This document shows, piece by piece, positions 39,681 to 48,912 of a stretch of 64,000 nt of DNA. Each line of letters opens with the position of its first letter. Position 1 is the first letter of the stretch. The notes beneath the pieces are model-generated. The model had not been told where the DNA came from. It made no database searches and was given only the letters and a program-made list of their open reading frames with translations. The DNA comes from Thermincola carboxydiphila. Lineage in GTDB: Bacteria; Bacillota; Thermincolia; Thermincolales; UBA2595. The stretch is from contig JAENYP010000006.1 of assembly GCA_016841725.1 (NCBI GenBank), positions 124,001 to 188,000 on the forward strand. The letters run 5' to 3'. Both the position numbers and the translations under genes were made by a program.

Positions 39681-40430
39681 CTAAGCCTCAAATATTTCGT
39701 CCACTGTAATCTCCAAACCCTCAAAGAAATAGGAAACTAAGGTGTCTCCTGCCTTATAGCCGGCGTATTCATCAATGTCAAAGTCTTTAAAGCCATATGC
39801 CAGGACTGAATGTTTTTTGGGATCGACAATCCAGAATTCCCTGACTCCTGACAGCATATATGTATTGAGCTTATCTACCATATCCTTTGTGCGGGTGCTT
39901 TTTGATAAAATTTCAATACACAGGGTGGGTGTACCCATATACCGCCCCTTTTCATTAACGGCATCCTTCAGATCACAGGCGATGAGCAGATCAGGCTGCA
40001 TTACATCCGGTGTCTCGAAGTCCTTTTTGAAAAAATGGACATCAAAAGGCGCATAAAATACCTTGCATTTGTTACCTTTTAGGTAAGTCCGCAGGTGGAT
40101 ATGCAGATTACCGGAAATATCCTGGTGAAAAGTGTCAGGTGAAGCTAAAAGAACTATTTCGCCATTGATGTATTCCATTCTGAGGTCACTTTTCTCATAA
40201 ATTTCCATAAACTCTTCATAAGATACCTTCTTGCCGCCGTATTGATAATCCAGAGCATTTTCCTTGACCATGAAATATCGGTCGATTTCTGTAATATATG
40301 GAGTGAGTCGTACGGATTTCTTGCCGTTTTTGGTAACCACAACCTCATGGTTTTCAGTGACATAGTCAATGTACTTGCCCAGATTAGTCTTGAATTCTGT
40401 TGCGGTAACAACTTTTGTTGTATCATTCAT
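39681..40430 (-). CDS. Phd-type antitoxin domain fused to Uma2 nuclease-like domain
   Basis: The start MNDTTKVVTATEFKTNLG at 40430 follows gaggtg; the ORF-track GTG is three codons upstream. Residues of about 6-55 are a Phd/YefM DNA-binding domain (EFKTNLGKYIDYV, VVVTKNGKKSVRL). Residues of about 75-249 are a Uma2 domain (LRMEYINGEIVLLASP, VMQPDLLIACDL, TLCIEILSKSTRTKDMVDKL) with the putative PD-(D/E)xK residues D and E-x-x-S in place. Such a fusion puts an autoregulatory antitoxin head on a nuclease-like body. No separate toxin gene is next to it. A 22-base palindrome upstream is a likely operator. Confidence 0.82.
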   Translation of the reverse strand: MNDTTKVVTATEFKTNLGKYIDYVTENHEVVVTKNGKKSVRLTPYITEIDRYFMVKENALDYQYGGKKVSYEEFMEIYEKSDLRMEYINGEIVLLASPDTFHQDISGNLHIHLRTYLKGNKCKVFYAPFDVHFFKKDFETPDVMQPDLLIACDLKDAVNEKGRYMGTPTLCIEILSKSTRTKDMVDKLNTYMLSGVREFWIVDPKKHSVLAYGFKDFDIDEYAGYKAGDTLVSYFFEGLEITVDEIFEA

Positions 40431-40450
40431 ATTTATCACCTCGTACGAAA

Positions 40451-40479
40451 ATTATACCATATGGCACGAAAAAATACAA
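40451..40479 (-). promoter_or_regulatory. Promoter of the Phd-Uma2 gene
   Basis: On the minus strand TTGTAT and TATAAT are spaced by 17 bases, about 20 bases before the start codon. Confidence 0.6.
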
Positions 40480-40483
40480 TCAA

Positions 40484-40505
40484 TAGAATATCGTGCGATA
40501 TTCTA
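40484..40505. promoter_or_regulatory. 22-base palindrome, probable Phd operator
   Basis: TAGAATATCG-TG-CGATATTCTA has perfect 10-base arms and lies directly upstream of the -35 box of the Phd-Uma2 gene. It fits the short palindromes bound by Phd dimers. It could instead serve the divergent lipid kinase gene. Confidence 0.55.
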
Positions 40506-40585
40506 TGATTATGCCAAAAGTTGAGCAGCGCTTATGTTAATATGGTATAATTTAGGGTAAAAGGATGGATGTAAAGGAGACAAAT

Positions 40586-42235
40586 GTGAAAATACTACTG
40601 ATCTACAACCCGGGTTCAGGTAATGGAAAATTCAAATCTAATTTGGACAAAATTGTACAAGCAGTTCAGAATAAAGGCTTTTATTTGGTGCCATATAGAA
40701 TCAACTCCGGGGAAGTTTTGGAGAAGATGCTTTTGGCCATTGACATAAATAGCTTCAACAGGATTTGGATTGCCGGGGGTGACGGGACTATTCATCAGGT
40801 GGTCAATTTGCTGATGCGATTGGAGTGTGAAGTCCCGGTAGGTATATATCCGGTGGGAACAGCTAATGATTTTGCCGGTTACTTTAATTTCCCTGACACA
40901 ATCGACGAAATGACAGAAATCCTGCTGAGAGACAATTATACCTATTGTGATCTTGGAGCTGCCAATGGTCACTATTTCTTAAATGTGGCCAGTCTGGGTT
41001 CTATTATAGATGTCAGTCAAAAAACAGATAAAAACCTGAAAAACAATTTTGGTGTTCTTGCATATTACCTAAAGGGTGCAGAAGAATTATCCGGTCTGAA
41101 GCCTGTACGGGTCAGCATTCGGTGCCAGGAAGCCGACAGGGATGATGAGATATATTTTATCCTGATTATGAACGGCAAATCGGCAGGAGGCTTTAAGAAG
41201 ATAGCCCCTTTGGCATCATTAACCGATGGATTGCTCGATGTATATATTTTTCGAAAATGCCCCGTAATAGAGCTGATTCCTCTAATCATACAGGCTGCAA
41301 ACGGGGAGCATGCCGAGAGTCCCTATGTTGATTATATTCAAACGGCAGAAATGCTGATAGACTGTAACGAATCTGTCGGGACCGATATGGATGGTGAAAA
41401 GGGTTTTAGTTTTCCGGTGAAGGTTTCAGTTGCTTCAGCAAAACTCAAACTAATCACCAGGAACAATCAGGAAGAAGGCTGTCAGGAAAAGCAGAACTTC
41501 AGTTTTCACGATGTGAAAAAGGCTGTTGAGATGATATCTAATGGAATTTTTAATGAGTTTACCGGGCCGGTTAACAAAATGCTGACTGACCGCAGTACAT
41601 TCAGGGACCTGGTTTCATTAGCTGCTGATATGTCACGGCATAATGCCCTGAATTATATCAATAATAATTCTTTGAATGAAAGATATTTTGAAATTGCTGA
41701 AAAGTCATTGGATAATGGGTACTTATATATCATATTATCCAGTACAGGAAGCGCCGCCGGGGAACTTATCCAGAAGGTAACCAAAAAGGAATATGCACAT
41801 GCTTCCATTGCCTTTGATGAGGAGTTAGAGACCATTGTCAGCTATAACGGGGGAGAAAATATTTATGCGCCCGGCCTCAATCAGGAGATGATTGAATTCT
41901 TCGGTCAGAAGGATGATGCTAATATCATGATTTATAAGATAAAGGCAGACAGAGGGAAGAAGCAAAAAGTCCTTGACGAAATCAGAAAGATTAATCAGGA
42001 TGGCAGTTCCTACAACATACTTGGCCTGTTTGTACCTTATTCTCACCGGGAAAATATCATGTTCTGTTCTCAGTTTGTTTATTGTATGCTGAAAGCAGCC
42101 GGGCTGGATTACTTTGAGAAAAAGCCGGAAGAAGTAAAGCCGACAGATTTTGTCGAGCTGGATTACAAGAGAGACCTGGAATACCATGGGCAGATTTTTA
42201 CGAAGGAGTATAAAGTTAGCAAAGGGGGGAGATGA
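40586..42235 (+). CDS. Diacylglycerol-kinase-like protein fused to a permuted NlpC/P60 (YiiX-like) domain
   Basis: The GTG at 40586 is preferred since aaaggag lies 5 bases before it and VKILLIYNPGSGNGKF is the usual family start; ATG 40565 is the alternative. Residues 1 to about 300 are a DAGK/LCB5 lipid kinase domain with GGDGTIHQVV (about 64) and PVGTANDF. Residues of about 360-540 look like a circularly permuted NlpC/P60 (papain-like) domain, with His405 in YAHASIAF and Cys494 in MFCSQFVYCML in the His-before-Cys order of that group. The N-terminal part may phosphorylate a lipid, and the second may hydrolyse or transfer acyl/peptide groups. Confidence 0.8.
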   Translation: MKILLIYNPGSGNGKFKSNLDKIVQAVQNKGFYLVPYRINSGEVLEKMLLAIDINSFNRIWIAGGDGTIHQVVNLLMRLECEVPVGIYPVGTANDFAGYFNFPDTIDEMTEILLRDNYTYCDLGAANGHYFLNVASLGSIIDVSQKTDKNLKNNFGVLAYYLKGAEELSGLKPVRVSIRCQEADRDDEIYFILIMNGKSAGGFKKIAPLASLTDGLLDVYIFRKCPVIELIPLIIQAANGEHAESPYVDYIQTAEMLIDCNESVGTDMDGEKGFSFPVKVSVASAKLKLITRNNQEEGCQEKQNFSFHDVKKAVEMISNGIFNEFTGPVNKMLTDRSTFRDLVSLAADMSRHNALNYINNNSLNERYFEIAEKSLDNGYLYIILSSTGSAAGELIQKVTKKEYAHASIAFDEELETIVSYNGGENIYAPGLNQEMIEFFGQKDDANIMIYKIKADRGKKQKVLDEIRKINQDGSSYNILGLFVPYSHRENIMFCSQFVYCMLKAAGLDYFEKKPEEVKPTDFVELDYKRDLEYHGQIFTKEYKVSKGGR

Positions 42236-42289
42236 TATGGTTTTTAACACAAACAATAAGAAACTAAAGGAATAAGAGGGGGATTTTTT

Positions 42290-42361
42290 ATGTGGAAGGA
42301 ATTCAGGGAGTTTGCCATGAAGAGGAACGTCCCAACTGCACTTCTGCACTTCTGCAATTGA
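42290..42361 (+). pseudogene. mscL: mscL remnant (first 14 codons)
   Basis: After a good aagaggggg site, the frame reads MWKEFREFAMKRNV, which matches the very conserved start of the large-conductance mechanosensitive channel. It then changes to PTALLHFCN and stops, 24 codons in all. The rest of the channel is gone, leaving only the translation start and a terminator 17 bases further on. This is too short for the ORF track. Confidence 0.75.
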
Positions 42362-42377
42362 ATAGTGAATTTACGAA

Positions 42378-42408
42378 TTCCCCGTTTAAATGGGGATTTT
42401 TTTTATTT
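42378..42408 (+). terminator. Terminator after the mscL remnant
   Basis: TCCCC and GGGGA enclose GTTTAAAT and are followed by a run of T residues. Probably the original mscL or lipid-kinase terminator. Confidence 0.7.
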
Positions 42409-42521
42409 ATATTGCCATAACTGTATGATATTATTAAAGGTAGCAATAATGGCACTTTTTACTAATATAAAAGTGATATTATAGGTGGGCATATTGAAGA
42501 ATAATTGAGGGGGAAAACAGC

Positions 42522-45500
42522 ATGAAAAAGATATTACGGTTACTTTTTCTGACCAATATTGTTGCTGTACTGATATTGTTGGGACAGGCATGCTTGTCTC
42601 CGGTTCTGTCTGCTGCAGAAGCTGGGGAAATCAATATGGAAACAGTGAGTGGAGACGGTGCAGGCTATACTTATTTGGACAGTGTTGTCACAATCACTCA
42701 GGATGGCAGCTATATCCTTACCGGCACAGGAACTGAGACAGCAAACCGAATTGTGGTCAATGGCGGCGTAACAGCTGATATTACAATAAATAGTGTGAAC
42801 ATTAATTCGGGCAGCGGGGCTTTTGTTATGACCGGGGCAACGGTGAACCTCACCCTGAGCGGCAGCAACACTCTCAGAAGCGGAAGTGGATTTGCCGGCC
42901 TGCAGGTTTGTAGTGGAATACTTACTATTACCCAGACCAGTACAGGCAGTCTGACAGTGTATGGCGGCTATAACTCTGCGGGAATCGGGGCGCCGGACAG
43001 GGTTAGGCCTAATACAGGCACAATTATAATTGAGGGTGGCACGGTCAACGCAAACGGCGGAACATACGGCGCAGGTATCGGTGGAGGGTTATACAGTGAA
43101 TATGGCACCATCATCATCAGGGGTGGCAGTATAACCGCCAATGGTACGACTTCGGCGGCCGGTTTAGGCGGCGGTGATTATAATTACCCTGGGACAATCA
43201 CTATTGAAGGTGGCACAGTGACCGCAAACGGTGGCTATAATGGTGCAGGCATCGGCGGCGGCTGTGACGGGGTAGGCGGTATTATAAATATCCTGGGTGG
43301 TACGGTCAACGCAAACGCCGGAACCAACGGTGCCGGCATAGGCTGCGGACGGGGCGGCAGCCCACGCAGGGCTGCCGGAGGCACAGTAACTGTATCCGGA
43401 GGTAATACTGTTGTGAATGCACGCGGCAGTGGCAGCGGAAAAGATATCGGCTCAGGAGATAATTATGACCAAACTATCAGGGATGGCGGGACACTTACGG
43501 TTGATGACAGCGCCACGGTTAACCTGAATGCGACCGGAACAGATGCACAGACAGATTTTATCACCTGTACAATCAGTGGCGGGGGAGCGGGACTTCACTC
43601 CGGGACTTATTTGAATGGGCATAAAAAAATTACTTTAAGCAGCTTTACCGCTCTGCCCAATAGTCAGGTAAATGCCTTGGATAATATTACTTTTTCGGTA
43701 AATGTTAATGGGCTCTCCTATACTGATCCACAAGGGAGTATTTCCTTTAAGGCCAATGGGGCTGAAATCGCAAGTACCCCCATCACCCGTGAAGGTGTGG
43801 TTGCAGCCGGTACAGCCGGTATAAGTAAAAGTGATGTTCCCGGCGGCAGTTACACATTTATCGCGGAATATGTTCAGGACAGTGTTGACAGCTATTATAC
43901 TGCTGATGTGTTACAGATTACGGGTTATACTGTGAATAAGCTTAATCAGGCTTTGCTGCTGAGCGGCATTCCAGATACCATAACGTACGGTGATGCAGCT
44001 TTTGACATGGTTGTCAGCGGGACAGGCGGTACGGGTTTATTGAGCTTTAATGTTACTTCCGGTGATGCTGTTACAGTGAGTGGGAGTGGTGCAGTTACCA
44101 TATTAAAGGCAGGAACGGCTGAAATTACCGTAACCAAAGCAGGTGACGATTATTATAATGGGGCTTCGGCCACTGTCTCAATTGTTGTAAATAAAGCCAT
44201 CCCCGAGGCGGTAATATTCCCAGCCGCTTCACTCACCTACGGTCAGAGTCTTGGGGAGGCTGTGCTTACGGGCGCTGCGGGCGATGGCAGCTTTGCCTGG
44301 CAGGACGCTGCTGCTGTCCCGCCGGTACAGAATGCAGGATATCAAATGGTGTTCACCCCCGCTGATTCTGTAAATTTTGATTATTCCGGGGTTGTGCTGC
44401 AGCAGATTGTAACCACGATAGTAGAGAAAAAAGACTTAACCATCAAAGCCGCAGATAAGACCAAGGTCTATGGAGAATCAGACCCCCTGTTCACAGAAAG
44501 CTATATGGGATTTGTCAATGGTGAGGATAAGAGCAGTTTGACCGGTATCCTTGCCCTGACCCGCCAGGAGGGTGAAAATGCCGGGACATATACCATCACA
44601 CCATCGGGGCTGACCTCCGCAAACTACAATATCATTTATCAGACAGGCCAACTGGAGATTACACCGACAGCCTTAACCATTGCCGCTGATGCCGAAAGCA
44701 AGATTTACGGCGAGCCGGACCCGGAGCTTACTTATGTGATAACAGCAGGTACATTGCTGGGAGCTGATGGAATCACCGGAGCCTTAACCAGGATAGCCGG
44801 TGAGAATTTGGGGACCTATATGATAGAACAGGGCACTTTGACTGCCGGAATTAATTATGACATCACCTATACCGGAGCAAGCCTGACCATCAATAAAAAG
44901 GCCTTAACCATTAGAACAGAGGATAAGAGCAAGGTTTACGGGGCGGCTGATCCCGCTTATACAATAAGCTGTAACGGGTTTATCGCAGGTGAGGATGAAA
45001 GCGACCTTCACGGAACACTTGCCTTTGACCGTGCAGAAGGTGAGGATGTGGGCGAATATACCATTACACCTTCGGGCCTGACCTCGCTTAACTACGAAAT
45101 TACTTATGAAACAGGAGCATTAACAATCAATAAGACAACTTTAACCATAAAAGCAGAAGATAAGAGCAAGGTTTACGGAGCGGCTGACCCTGTTTTTACA
45201 GTCAGCTATGATGGGTTTATAACCGGGGAGGATGATAACGTTCTTGACGGTATCCTTGCCCTGACACGTCAAGAGGGTGAAAATGCCGGGACATATACCA
45301 TCACACCATCGGGGCTGACCTCCGCAAACTACAATATCATTTATCAGACAGGCCAACTGGAGATTACACCGATAGCCTTAACCATTACCGCGGATGCCGG
45401 AAGCAAAATTTACGGCGAGCCGGATCCGGAGCTTACCTATGTGATAACAGCAGGTGCATTGCTGGGAGCTGATGGAATTACCGGAGCCTTAACCAGGATA

Positions 45501-47621
45501 GCCGGTGAGAATTCAGGGACATATATGATAGAACAGGGGACCCTGAGTGCCGGCATTAACTATGACATCACTTATGCCGGAGCAGTCCTGAACATCACTA
45601 AGAAGACCCTGACCATTAGAGCCGGGGATAAGAGCAAAGTTTACGGGGCGGCTGATCCCGCTTATACAATAAGCTGTGACGGGTTTATCGCAGGTGAGAA
45701 TGAAAGCGACCTGCTCGGAACACTTGCATTTGACCGCACAGAAGGTGAGGATGTGGGTGAATATTCCATTACACCTTCAGGCCTGACCTCGGTTAACTAC
45801 GAAATTACTTATGAAACAGGAATACTAACTGTCGATAAGAAAGCTTTATCCATTAGGGCAGAAGATAAAAGCAAGGTTTACGGAGCGGCTGATCCTGTCT
45901 TTACGGTTACATACGATGGATTGATAACAGGAGAGGATGAAGAAAATCTAAGCGGAACACTTGCCTTAGACCGTGCAGAAGGTGAAGATGCAGGCACTTA
46001 TACTATTACACCTTCGGGCCTGAGTTCGAATAATTACGAGATCACCTTCATACCGGGAACTTTGCGGATTTTAAGCACTAATGCCCACCTGAGCAACCTT
46101 TCCCTCAGTAATCCGGCTTTGAACCTAAATAATTTAACCTTCAGCCCTGCTTTTGATTCCGGAATAACGAATTATATTGCCGGTGTGGCGAATCGTGTGG
46201 GAAGCATTACTGTCACACTCATGGCGGAGGACAGCAATGCCAGCATCAGCATCAATGGTTTATCGGTATCCACTGGACAGGCTTCCGATGACATCATCCT
46301 GAATACTGGCCTTAATACCATCAACGTTATGGTGACAGCGGAGGATGTAGTAACTACAAAAACCTATCTTGTGACCATTAAGCGAAGCCATGGCGGCAGC
46401 AGTACCATCCCTCAGCCCGAGCCGGAGCCTGTGGCAGAAATTTCGGAGCAGCTTACAGGAGGGACTTTTGACAGTGCAACAGGAAATGTATCTGCATCAG
46501 TGGATGATAAGCTGCTTGAATACCTCTTTGGAAAGGCTGAAGCCGGTGAAGGAGCAAGAAAAACTATCCGACTGGTGATTCCTGAGGTAGAAGCAGCAAG
46601 TTCATATACCCTCGAAGCTTCTGTGACGGGATTGTCTTCCACCGGAACGGATAAAGAAATGCTGTTAACGACTCCCTTAGGCACAATCGGCATACCTGAT
46701 GACATGCTGACAGGATTGGAAGACGCGGCAGGAGAAAAAGCGGCTGTTACCATAGGCCGGGGGGACAAGGCCAGCATGTCCGCTGATGTGAAAGCAGCAC
46801 TTGGTGACCGTCCGCTGGTACAGCTTTCCCTGACCATAGACGGCCGACAGGTGGCGTGGAACAATCCGGATGCTCCGGTAACCGTTTCTATTCCTTATAC
46901 ACCTACAGCAGCAGAACAGCAGGACCTGGAACATATTGTTGTCTGGTACATTGATGGAAGCGGAAAAGCAGTATTGGTGCCCAGCGGCCGTTATGACCCG
47001 GAGACTGGATACGTGACCTTTACCACCACCCATTTCAGCAACTATGCAGTGGCCTTTGTATATAAAACTTTTGGTGACCTGTCCCGTGTGGAATGGGCCC
47101 GGAAACCCATTGAAGTCATGGCCTCAAAGGGCATCATCAACGGGACCGGAGCGGATACCTACTTACCGGCTGCCAATATAACCAGAGCTGATTATCTGGT
47201 GCTGCTGGTAAAAACCCTGGGTCTGACAGCTGACTTTGACGGCAACTTTAGTGATGTGGCATCTGGGACATACTACTATGAAGCCGTTGGCATTGCCAAA
47301 GAACTCGGCATTACCGCCGGCAGCGGAAGGAACCGGTTTAGCCCGAATGAGAAAATTTCCAGGCAGGACATGATGGTATTGACAGCCCGTGCCCTGGAGG
47401 AATCCAAAGGGCTAAAGATATTAGGCGACTCTACCGTGTTGGATCAATTCAGTGACAAAAATGATATAGCCGGCTACAGCGCAGAAAGTCTGGCGGCACT
47501 TGTCAGTGAAGGTCTTATTACAGGCTCGGGGGATAAGCTGAACCCACGCGCTAATACTACCCGTGCCGAAGCAGCAGTATTCCTTTACAGAATTTACACA
47601 GACCGTTTCTCAAATCGGTGA
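42522..47621 (+). CDS. Large SLH-anchored surface protein with seven MBG repeats
   Basis: Surface protein of 1699 residues, start ATG after gaggggg. A signal peptide (MKKILRLLFLTNIVAVLILL) leads into a Gly/Asn/Thr-rich beta-helix-like region to about 340 (IEGGTVNANGGTYGAGIGGG type repeats). An Ig-like region follows. Seven MBG-type units lie at about 636-1183, each starting like LTIKAEDKSKVYGAADP. A cadherin-like beta-sandwich follows at about 1185-1287. Three SLH domains end the protein from about 1513 (WARKPIEVMASKGIINGTG; ITRADYLVLLVKTLGL) and should bind secondary wall polymer. Likely role is adhesion or S-layer decoration. Blocks of the MBG region are almost identical at the DNA level. 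Confidence 0.9.
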   Translation: MKKILRLLFLTNIVAVLILLGQACLSPVLSAAEAGEINMETVSGDGAGYTYLDSVVTITQDGSYILTGTGTETANRIVVNGGVTADITINSVNINSGSGAFVMTGATVNLTLSGSNTLRSGSGFAGLQVCSGILTITQTSTGSLTVYGGYNSAGIGAPDRVRPNTGTIIIEGGTVNANGGTYGAGIGGGLYSEYGTIIIRGGSITANGTTSAAGLGGGDYNYPGTITIEGGTVTANGGYNGAGIGGGCDGVGGIINILGGTVNANAGTNGAGIGCGRGGSPRRAAGGTVTVSGGNTVVNARGSGSGKDIGSGDNYDQTIRDGGTLTVDDSATVNLNATGTDAQTDFITCTISGGGAGLHSGTYLNGHKKITLSSFTALPNSQVNALDNITFSVNVNGLSYTDPQGSISFKANGAEIASTPITREGVVAAGTAGISKSDVPGGSYTFIAEYVQDSVDSYYTADVLQITGYTVNKLNQALLLSGIPDTITYGDAAFDMVVSGTGGTGLLSFNVTSGDAVTVSGSGAVTILKAGTAEITVTKAGDDYYNGASATVSIVVNKAIPEAVIFPAASLTYGQSLGEAVLTGAAGDGSFAWQDAAAVPPVQNAGYQMVFTPADSVNFDYSGVVLQQIVTTIVEKKDLTIKAADKTKVYGESDPLFTESYMGFVNGEDKSSLTGILALTRQEGENAGTYTITPSGLTSANYNIIYQTGQLEITPTALTIAADAESKIYGEPDPELTYVITAGTLLGADGITGALTRIAGENLGTYMIEQGTLTAGINYDITYTGASLTINKKALTIRTEDKSKVYGAADPAYTISCNGFIAGEDESDLHGTLAFDRAEGEDVGEYTITPSGLTSLNYEITYETGALTINKTTLTIKAEDKSKVYGAADPVFTVSYDGFITGEDDNVLDGILALTRQEGENAGTYTITPSGLTSANYNIIYQTGQLEITPIALTITADAGSKIYGEPDPELTYVITAGALLGADGITGALTRIAGENSGTYMIEQGTLSAGINYDITYAGAVLNITKKTLTIRAGDKSKVYGAADPAYTISCDGFIAGENESDLLGTLAFDRTEGEDVGEYSITPSGLTSVNYEITYETGILTVDKKALSIRAEDKSKVYGAADPVFTVTYDGLITGEDEENLSGTLALDRAEGEDAGTYTITPSGLSSNNYEITFIPGTLRILSTNAHLSNLSLSNPALNLNNLTFSPAFDSGITNYIAGVANRVGSITVTLMAEDSNASISINGLSVSTGQASDDIILNTGLNTINVMVTAEDVVTTKTYLVTIKRSHGGSSTIPQPEPEPVAEISEQLTGGTFDSATGNVSASVDDKLLEYLFGKAEAGEGARKTIRLVIPEVEAASSYTLEASVTGLSSTGTDKEMLLTTPLGTIGIPDDMLTGLEDAAGEKAAVTIGRGDKASMSADVKAALGDRPLVQLSLTIDGRQVAWNNPDAPVTVSIPYTPTAAEQQDLEHIVVWYIDGSGKAVLVPSGRYDPETGYVTFTTTHFSNYAVAFVYKTFGDLSRVEWARKPIEVMASKGIINGTGADTYLPAANITRADYLVLLVKTLGLTADFDGNFSDVASGTYYYEAVGIAKELGITAGSGRNRFSPNEKISRQDMMVLTARALEESKGLKILGDSTVLDQFSDKNDIAGYSAESLAALVSEGLITGSGDKLNPRANTTRAEAAVFLYRIYTDRFSNR
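44560..45400 (+). repeat. Near-identical internal DNA duplication in the MBG region
   Basis: A stretch of about 105 bases near 44567-44671 (from GAGGGTGAAAATGCCGGGAC) is repeated without visible change near 45275-45379, about 708 bases later. That distance spans about three MBG units. Weaker similarity extends beyond. It indicates recent block duplication or gene conversion. Confidence 0.8.
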
Positions 47622-47673
47622 TTAACTTTTTGACCCGACAAACATTAGAGGAGCAATAAATGAGAGTTTTACT

Positions 47674-48307
47674 GGCAAAGAGGATCCTCCCAGTATTGTT
47701 ACCAGGACACTGGGTGTAAGCTTATTGCCCGGTGAAGGCTTATTCTGCAGAGTTATAACAGGTGGGATTATTGAAAAGTGAGGAGAGGTCACTAAAGCTT
47801 GATTGAAAGAATTAAGACCATCAATGCTGATAAGGTCTTAGATGTAAATCTGATAATTGAGACTTTGGAGAAAATAACTACAGCAGTTATGCAGCAAAGA
47901 GACGATACCAGTACACACATTCCAACAGAAATAATGTATAGGGACGGTAACTATGTTGCAAAAATAAACAGTCTGAGGGTATAGGCAATAATCAGTTTGA
48001 GCCTGACCGCGAGGTAACCAGGGGAGAATTTGCCCTGATGCTGGTTACCGGACTGGGACTGCACAGAGCGCTGGAAGGAGAGGACGTATTCCTGGATGTT
48101 ATCTCAAACTGGGCAAGATATTCAATGGACTCAGGGATTAAACTCGGAATAATAAATGGCGACAAAGACAGTATTATGCCGCAAAGAAGTGCTACAAGGG
48201 CTGAATGTATCGTCATAATAGAAAGACTCTTAAAAACTTCGGAACTGATAAACAGGGAAACAGTTGTGGTCTGCCACAAGGCTCCTAACTATAGTAAACC
48301 GAAATAA
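47674..48307 (+). pseudogene. Decayed SLH-domain surface protein
   Basis: Three pieces in different frames read like one surface protein. At 47674-47779 is SIVTRTLGVSLLPGEGLFCR. At 47799-47984 is a segment ending THIPTEIMYRDGNYVAKINS, which resembles the linker before SLH domains in clostridial proteins. At 47985-48307 is NNQFEPDREVTRGEFALML, then IKLGIINGDKDSIMPQRSAT, one complete and one partial SLH repeat. The expected WHPLEF...HWA segment between the last two is missing. Two ORF-track genes (47799 and 48038) are parts of this wreck, though either could still be translated. Confidence 0.72.
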
Positions 48308-48453
48308 ATCATAATCAACTCAAAGGGGTCGTGGGCAACATCGCAGCAGAGATGCCGGTTATCAAAATGGAAGTTTCTGTGATATAATATAAAGGAAAAG
48401 CCATCTGATAAATGGGCAATGAATAAGACGGTGGGAAGAAATGCAGTGAAAAA

Positions 48454-48513
48454 ATGCAGGAAAAGGTGCGAGAAGAAGTGCAAGAAAAAGTGCAAGAAAA
48501 AGTGCAAGAAAAA
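48454..48513 (+). repeat. Tandem 12-base repeat inside the MNT gene
   Basis: Five 12-base units, the last three identical (GTGCAAGAAAAA), encode VQEK copies. Because the unit is a multiple of three, length can vary by slippage without frameshift. Confidence 0.9.
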
Positions 48514-48912
48514 GTGCTGGAATTGGCTAAACGTTTTCAACTTAATTTACTGATTTTACTGGGCAGCTATGATACCGGTGATTTTAGGCCGGGAGAAAGT
48601 GATATTGACATAGCTTATTTAGGTGATGAGATAAAAGGGATTGAGAGGCAATTAGAGTTCATGAATGAGTTATCCCGAATTTTTAAGTACAGCAAAATAG
48701 ACTTGATTGATTTACAGAAAGCCTCCGGATTATTAAAGTATGAGATTGCTGTCAAGGGAAGGGTCCTGTTTGAGCGTTCTGAAGGATTATTTGAAAGGTA
48801 TAAGCTGTATTGTTACCGTTATTATTATGATACCGATAAATTCCGGCAGGGGAAAAAGGAATTTTTCCGGGAACAGTTGGAGGGGTTATTGAATGGTCAA
48901 AATAGAGCTTGA
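48454..48912 (+). CDS. MNT-domain nucleotidyltransferase antitoxin
   Basis: MntA-type antitoxins AMPylate a tyrosine of the partner HEPN toxin. The 152-residue protein has the nucleotidyltransferase motif GS (37-38) and D50-I-D52 in GSYDTGDFRPGESDIDIAYL, one residue longer between the parts than the commonest GS-x10-DxD spacing. The first 20 residues are a run of VQEK-type repeats encoded by 12-base DNA repeats, a likely helical extension. The ribosome binding site is weak. It overlaps the HEPN gene by 20 bases. Antitoxin before toxin is one of the usual orders. Confidence 0.83.
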   Translation: MQEKVREEVQEKVQEKVQEKVLELAKRFQLNLLILLGSYDTGDFRPGESDIDIAYLGDEIKGIERQLEFMNELSRIFKYSKIDLIDLQKASGLLKYEIAVKGRVLFERSEGLFERYKLYCYRYYYDTDKFRQGKKEFFREQLEGLLNGQNRA

